Source: DATFES01 sp035457725 (GTDB lineage Bacteria; Pseudomonadota; Alphaproteobacteria; CACIAM-22H2). Taken from it: DNA of 64,000 nucleotides. A program made the translations under genes and the position numbers. Below the pieces are notes generated by a model. It was not told the origin of the DNA and ran no database searches. It worked only from the letters and a program-made list of their open reading frames with translations. Where the stretch lies: positions 1 through 64,000 of the forward strand of contig DATIBC010000111.1 in assembly GCA_035457725.1 (NCBI GenBank), read 5' to 3'. Positions 60,638-64,000 of this stretch are shown here, piece after piece (the stretch's first letter is position 1; every line of letters starts with the position of its first letter).

Positions 60638-61783
60638 ATGACCTCGCTGAAGAATAACGAGCCGCGCATCGATCCCGAGGAAATTCTCGCCGGTATTCGC
60701 GAATGGGTCGAAATCGAGACGCCTTCGGCTGATGGCGCGGCGGTCAACCGGCTGGTCGACGTTGTCGAGCGGCAGCTCCGCGATGCCGGCCAGCAGGTCG
60801 AGCGCCGACGCGGCCGCGACGGCTTCGGCGATTTGCTCGTCGGTCGCTCGCCTTGGGGCGAGAGCGAAAAGGGAATCCTAGTGGTCGCCCACCTCGACAC
60901 CGTGCATCCCGTGGGCTCGCTCGCCGGAGCGATGCCGTGGCGGCGCGATCGGGATTCGGTCCACGGGCCTGGCATCTACGACATGAAGGCGGGCGGACAT
61001 ATGGCGTTCTATGCCTATCGCCATCTGGTGCGCCTCGGTCGCCGAACGCCGCTGCCGATCACCTTCCTTTTCGTGCCCGAAGAAGAGGTCGGCAGCCCGA
61101 CGTCGCGCGAGATCATCGAGCGCGAAGCGGCGCGCGCCAAATACGCCCTCGTCGTCGAGCCGGCACGCGACGGCGGCAAGATCGTGCTCGCTCGCAAAGG
61201 CGCCGCGATGTTCACGATTCGCACGCACGGTCGCGCCGCGCACGCCGGGATGCGGCATCAAGACGGCCGCAGCGCCATCAAGGAGATGGCGCGGCAGATC
61301 GTCGATCTCGAGGCAATGACCGACTACGAAAGCGGGCTGACCGTCAGCGTCGGTACGGTGCGCGGCGGGACGGTCACGAATGTCGTGCCGGCGCTCTGTC
61401 AGGTCGATGTCGATATGCGCATCCCCTCGCCCGAGCTCGTGGAAACGAGCGTCGCGCGAGTGCTCGGCCTCAAAGCATACGACCATGACGTCCGGATTGA
61501 GGTCGAAGGCGGCCTCAATCGGCCGCCTTACGACGTCGACGCCGGAATCGCCGCGCTGTTCGAGCACGCCAAGGAGCTGGCGCGTGAGATCGGCTTCGAT
61601 CTCGAGGGAGTCAAGACCGGCGGCGGCAGCGACGGGAATTTCACCGCCGCGCTCGGCGTGCCGACGCTGGACGGTCTGGGCGCCGACGGAAGGGGCGCCC
61701 ACGCGCCCGAGGAGCAGATCTATTTCTCCTCGCTGCTACCGCGGACCCAATTGCTGTTGCGCCTATTCGAGACCTTGCGCTGA
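60638..61783 (+). CDS. M20-family zinc peptidase (carboxypeptidase G2 / glutamate carboxypeptidase type)
   Basis: A 381-residue dizinc hydrolase. Metal ligands are His85 with Asp87 (VAHLDTVHPVG), Asp115 (GPGIYDMKAG), the catalytic Glu in FVPEEEVGSPTS near 149, and the final His in GRGAHAPEEQIYFSSL. The dimerisation domain is present (RAAHAG; SAIKEMARQIV). Family members release amino acids from N-acyl or peptide substrates, for example C-terminal glutamate. The start at 60638 follows GGAAAGAAG. Alone, 112 nt upstream of the Ldh2-family gene on the same strand. Confidence 0.9.
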   Translation: MTSLKNNEPRIDPEEILAGIREWVEIETPSADGAAVNRLVDVVERQLRDAGQQVERRRGRDGFGDLLVGRSPWGESEKGILVVAHLDTVHPVGSLAGAMPWRRDRDSVHGPGIYDMKAGGHMAFYAYRHLVRLGRRTPLPITFLFVPEEEVGSPTSREIIEREAARAKYALVVEPARDGGKIVLARKGAAMFTIRTHGRAAHAGMRHQDGRSAIKEMARQIVDLEAMTDYESGLTVSVGTVRGGTVTNVVPALCQVDVDMRIPSPELVETSVARVLGLKAYDHDVRIEVEGGLNRPPYDVDAGIAALFEHAKELAREIGFDLEGVKTGGGSDGNFTAALGVPTLDGLGADGRGAHAPEEQIYFSSLLPRTQLLLRLFETLR

Positions 61784-61895
61784 TCTTGTATCGGCGCAGG
61801 AGGCCGATGGCGGGTACGGCCCGGCCGGCCTATGATGAACGTCAGCGCCAGGCGATCACGCGGTAGCCAGCATTGCATCGAAAGGAGAGGCCAAG

Positions 61896-63008
61896 ATGTC
61901 CGAGGCGTATGTCCACGTCCCGGCGCCCACACTCGGCGCGTTCGTCATCGAGGTCTGCGTCGCCGCCGGCGCGACCGAGGTTGACGGGCGGACCGTCGCC
62001 GATCATCTCGTCACGGCGAATCTTTACGGCCACGACAGCCATGGGGTCGGCATGCTGCCGAAATACGTCGACTCGATCGCCTCGGGACAGCTCGATCCAA
62101 AGGCGCACGCCGAGATTCGCGCCGATGGCGCGATTCTCTCGATCGATGGTCGCCGCGGTTTCGGGCAGGTCGTCGCGCGCGAGGGCATCGCCGCGGGTAT
62201 CGCGCGGGCCAGGAGCGAGGGCCTGGCGCTGGCGGCGCTGCGCAACGCCTTCCATATCGGCCGCATCGGCACCTACGGCGAGCAATGCGCCGCCGAGGGT
62301 CTCGTGTCGCTGCACTTCGTCAACGTCGTCGGCCACCCGCCTCTAGTGGCGCCGTTTCGCGGCAGCGACGCCCGTTTTTCGACCAACCCGTTCTGCTGCG
62401 CCATTCCGCTGGGGCCTGGCAAACCGCCATTTTTGCTCGATTTCGCGACTAGCGTCGTGGCGATGGGCAAGGTTCGCGTGGCGAAGAACAAGGGCGAGGT
62501 GATGGACGAGGGCCTGTTGCTGGACCATCAGGGGCAGCCGACGCGCGATCCAGGCGTGATGTTCCCTGAGATTCGCGGCGCGCTGGTTGCAATGGGTCTA
62601 CATAAGGGCTACGGGCTGGCGTTGGCGTGCGAGCTTCTCGCCGGCGCGGTCGCCGGCGGGCGAACCGTCCAGCCGGGAACGCCGCGCGGGCTGGGCATAA
62701 TCAACAACATGCTCAGCATCATCGTCGATCCGCAGCGTCTCGTGCCTGATAGCTTCTTGCAGAGCGAAATTCAGGCGATGATCGACTACGCCAAAGCTTC
62801 GCCGCCTGCCGATCCCGATCTCCCGGTTCTCGTGCCGGGCGAGCCAGAACGCGAACGGATGGCCGAACGCATGCGCACCGGCGTACCGATCGACCTAGCG
62901 ACCTGGGACGAATTGCGCGGCGCGGCGCACTCGCTTGGCGTCCTGCTTCCTGAGGTCCAGGCCGCCCCAAGAGTCGGATCGGCCGCCGTCGCCCGAGGAG
63001 GAGCGTAG
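61896..63008 (+). CDS. Malate/L-lactate dehydrogenase-family oxidoreductase (Ldh2 / DpkA fold)
   Basis: A 370-residue NAD(P)-dependent enzyme of the Ldh2/YlbC fold. Hallmarks are NLYGHDSHGVGMLPKYVDSIASG near 42 with the catalytic His-Asp-Ser-His, FHIGRIGTYGEQ, the DFATSVVAMGKVRVAKNKG loop and GLHKGYGLALACELLAGA. Family members reduce 2-oxo acids or cyclic imines (1-pyrroline-2-carboxylate or 1-piperideine-2-carboxylate), so with hydroxyproline genes 8 kb away an imine substrate is possible. Ribosome site AAAGGAGAGG. Convergent with the flavin oxidoreductase. Confidence 0.9.
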   Translation: MSEAYVHVPAPTLGAFVIEVCVAAGATEVDGRTVADHLVTANLYGHDSHGVGMLPKYVDSIASGQLDPKAHAEIRADGAILSIDGRRGFGQVVAREGIAAGIARARSEGLALAALRNAFHIGRIGTYGEQCAAEGLVSLHFVNVVGHPPLVAPFRGSDARFSTNPFCCAIPLGPGKPPFLLDFATSVVAMGKVRVAKNKGEVMDEGLLLDHQGQPTRDPGVMFPEIRGALVAMGLHKGYGLALACELLAGAVAGGRTVQPGTPRGLGIINNMLSIIVDPQRLVPDSFLQSEIQAMIDYAKASPPADPDLPVLVPGEPERERMAERMRTGVPIDLATWDELRGAAHSLGVLLPEVQAAPRVGSAAVARGGA

Positions 63009-63015
63009 GCCGTCG

Positions 63016-64000
63016 TCACTCCAATGGCGCCAATCCATCGAGCAGCACCGGCAGGAATTCGTTAATCGTTGGGTGAATGTAGACCGCGCGCTGGATGAGC
63101 GTATAGGGCGCATCGGCGTACATCAGGTTGAGGATGGATTGCACCACCTCATCACCGCGGATGCCGAGAAACGCGGCGCCGAGAATGCGCTTCGTTTCCG
63201 CATCGACGACGATCTCCATGAAGCCGCGGGTCTCGCTCTCCTCGTAAGCGCGCCCGATGTCCTCCATGTCGAGGCGGGCGACAAGCGCCTTGCGCCCCGA
63301 CTGGCGGACCTCGCGCTTGGTCAACCCGACACGGCCGAGCGGCGGGTCGGTGAACAGCGCGTAAGCCGGGATGCGATCGCTTGCCCGCCGCCTGCCGCCA
63401 TCGAGCAGGTTGGCGGCGACGATCTCGAAATCGTTGTACGAGGTGTGGGTGAACGCGCCACGGCCGTTGCAGTCACCGAGCGCCCATATGCTCGGGACAT
63501 TGGTCCGCAGCTCCTCGTCGACGACGATGAAGCCGCGGGGGTCGGTTTTGACGCCGGCCTTGTCCAAGCCGAGGTCGTGGGTGTTCGGTACGCGTCCGAC
63601 GGCAAAAAGCAGGTGCGAGCCGACGACCTCGCGCGCGCCGTCACCGCAGTCGAGCTTGATCGCGATTCCGTTGCCGCGGCGCTCAAGGCTCAAGCACTGG
63701 GCGCTGACGTGAACGACTACGCCCTCGTCCTCGAGAAACTTTTTCACCGCCGCCGAGATTTCGTCGTCCTCGCGCGGAATCAGCCGCTCCTTGACTTCGA
63801 TCACCGTCACACGCGCGCCGAAGCGCCGGTAGATTTGCGCGAACTCGAGTCCGATATAGCTGCCGCCGACGACGATCAGATGCTCGGGAAGGAAATCGAC
63901 CGCGAGCATCGATGAATTCGTCAGATACGGAACGTCCTTGATTCCGGGAATGTCCGGCACGAAGGCGCGGGCGCCGACATTGAGAAAGACCTTTTCGGCC
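63016..64000 (-). CDS. FAD/NAD-linked disulfide oxidoreductase-like protein (partial)
   Basis: The 3' part of a gene whose 5' end lies beyond the right edge; the reading frame continues upstream of the first GTG (63960) through EKVFLNVGARAFVPDIPG to the edge. It has an NAD motif (LIVVGGSYIGLEFAQIYRRFG near the start), the second FAD motif (SIWALGDCNGRGAFTH) and the C-terminal dimerisation domain (FTDPPLGRVGLTKREV; YADAPYTLIQRAVYIHPTINEFL), as in mercuric-reductase-like and dihydrolipoyl-dehydrogenase-like proteins. Whether the N-terminal redox disulfide is present cannot be seen. Confidence 0.85.
   Translation of the reverse strand, partial: AEKVFLNVGARAFVPDIPGIKDVPYLTNSSMLAVDFLPEHLIVVGGSYIGLEFAQIYRRFGARVTVIEVKERLIPREDDEISAAVKKFLEDEGVVVHVSAQCLSLERRGNGIAIKLDCGDGAREVVGSHLLFAVGRVPNTHDLGLDKAGVKTDPRGFIVVDEELRTNVPSIWALGDCNGRGAFTHTSYNDFEIVAANLLDGGRRRASDRIPAYALFTDPPLGRVGLTKREVRQSGRKALVARLDMEDIGRAYEESETRGFMEIVVDAETKRILGAAFLGIRGDEVVQSILNLMYADAPYTLIQRAVYIHPTINEFLPVLLDGLAPLE

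Overview
The window is high-GC DNA, almost entirely coding, with 58 protein genes. I see no tRNA, rRNA, CRISPR array, integrase or transposase. Gene content points to an Alphaproteobacterium, probably a soil or aquatic Hyphomicrobiales- or Rhodospirillales-type heterotroph. The pointers are a DUF1127 protein, a DUF6356-like protein, a PimC/PimD-type heteromeric acyl-CoA dehydrogenase, many TRAP and ABC importers paired with catabolic enzymes, and a repeat of the 'CATCCTGAGCCTGTCGAAGG' kind. The taxonomic call is inference.

Layout. 1-6.9 kb: a TpsB/ShlB outer-membrane secretion protein with a partial regulator-like gene, Pcm (isoaspartate repair), a GMC oxidoreductase, and small hypothetical genes. 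7.2-17.5 kb: a LysR regulator, then a peptide-type ABC importer operon (binding protein, two permeases, two ATPases) ending in an isoaspartyl peptidase/asparaginase. Its genes are joined by 4-nt start/stop overlaps. Divergent from it is a creatininase / ketopantoate reductase-like / SDR operon. 17.5-19.8 kb: an Lrp regulator, two small envelope genes (one a 47-residue lipoprotein) and a carnitine-dehydrogenase-like enzyme. 19.8-30.6 kb: a leftward operon coupling a TAXI-type TRAP importer to a complete activation and beta-oxidation set that resembles the pimelate (pim) genes of Rhodopseudomonas. 30.8-37.6 kb: a CoA ligase divergent from a tight five-gene operon (beta-keto acid cleavage enzyme, SDR, ThDP enzyme, SDR, cyclase-family hydrolase) of unknown substrate. 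38.1-45.3 kb: a CoA ligase and LysR regulator divergent from an iron alcohol dehydrogenase of the phosphonoacetaldehyde-reductase type and a DctPQM TRAP importer. 45.3-47.8 kb: an SDR and a Tat-exported amidohydrolase. 47.8-54.2 kb: a leftward operon for trans-4-hydroxyproline breakdown (epimerase, D-amino-acid oxidase, HypD deaminase) with an N-carbamoylsarcosine-amidase-like hydrolase at its head and an orphan molybdenum hydroxylase large subunit at its tail. 54.4-64 kb: a prolidase-like amidohydrolase with a polyamine-type ABC importer, a hydratase, an M20 carboxypeptidase, an Ldh2-family dehydrogenase, and a partial flavin disulfide oxidoreductase running off the right edge.

The common theme is scavenging of small organic acids, peptides and amino-acid derivatives: import, hydrolysis, CoA activation, then oxidation or cleavage to central metabolites. 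A recurrent feature is a stem-loop just after every one of the four solute-binding-protein genes, placed between that gene and the next gene of its operon. This is a known way to keep binding protein in excess of its membrane partners. The best candidates for something undescribed are the five-gene BKACE/ThDP/cyclase operon and the hydroxyproline operon in which a molybdenum hydroxylase subunit sits where an aldehyde dehydrogenase would be expected.
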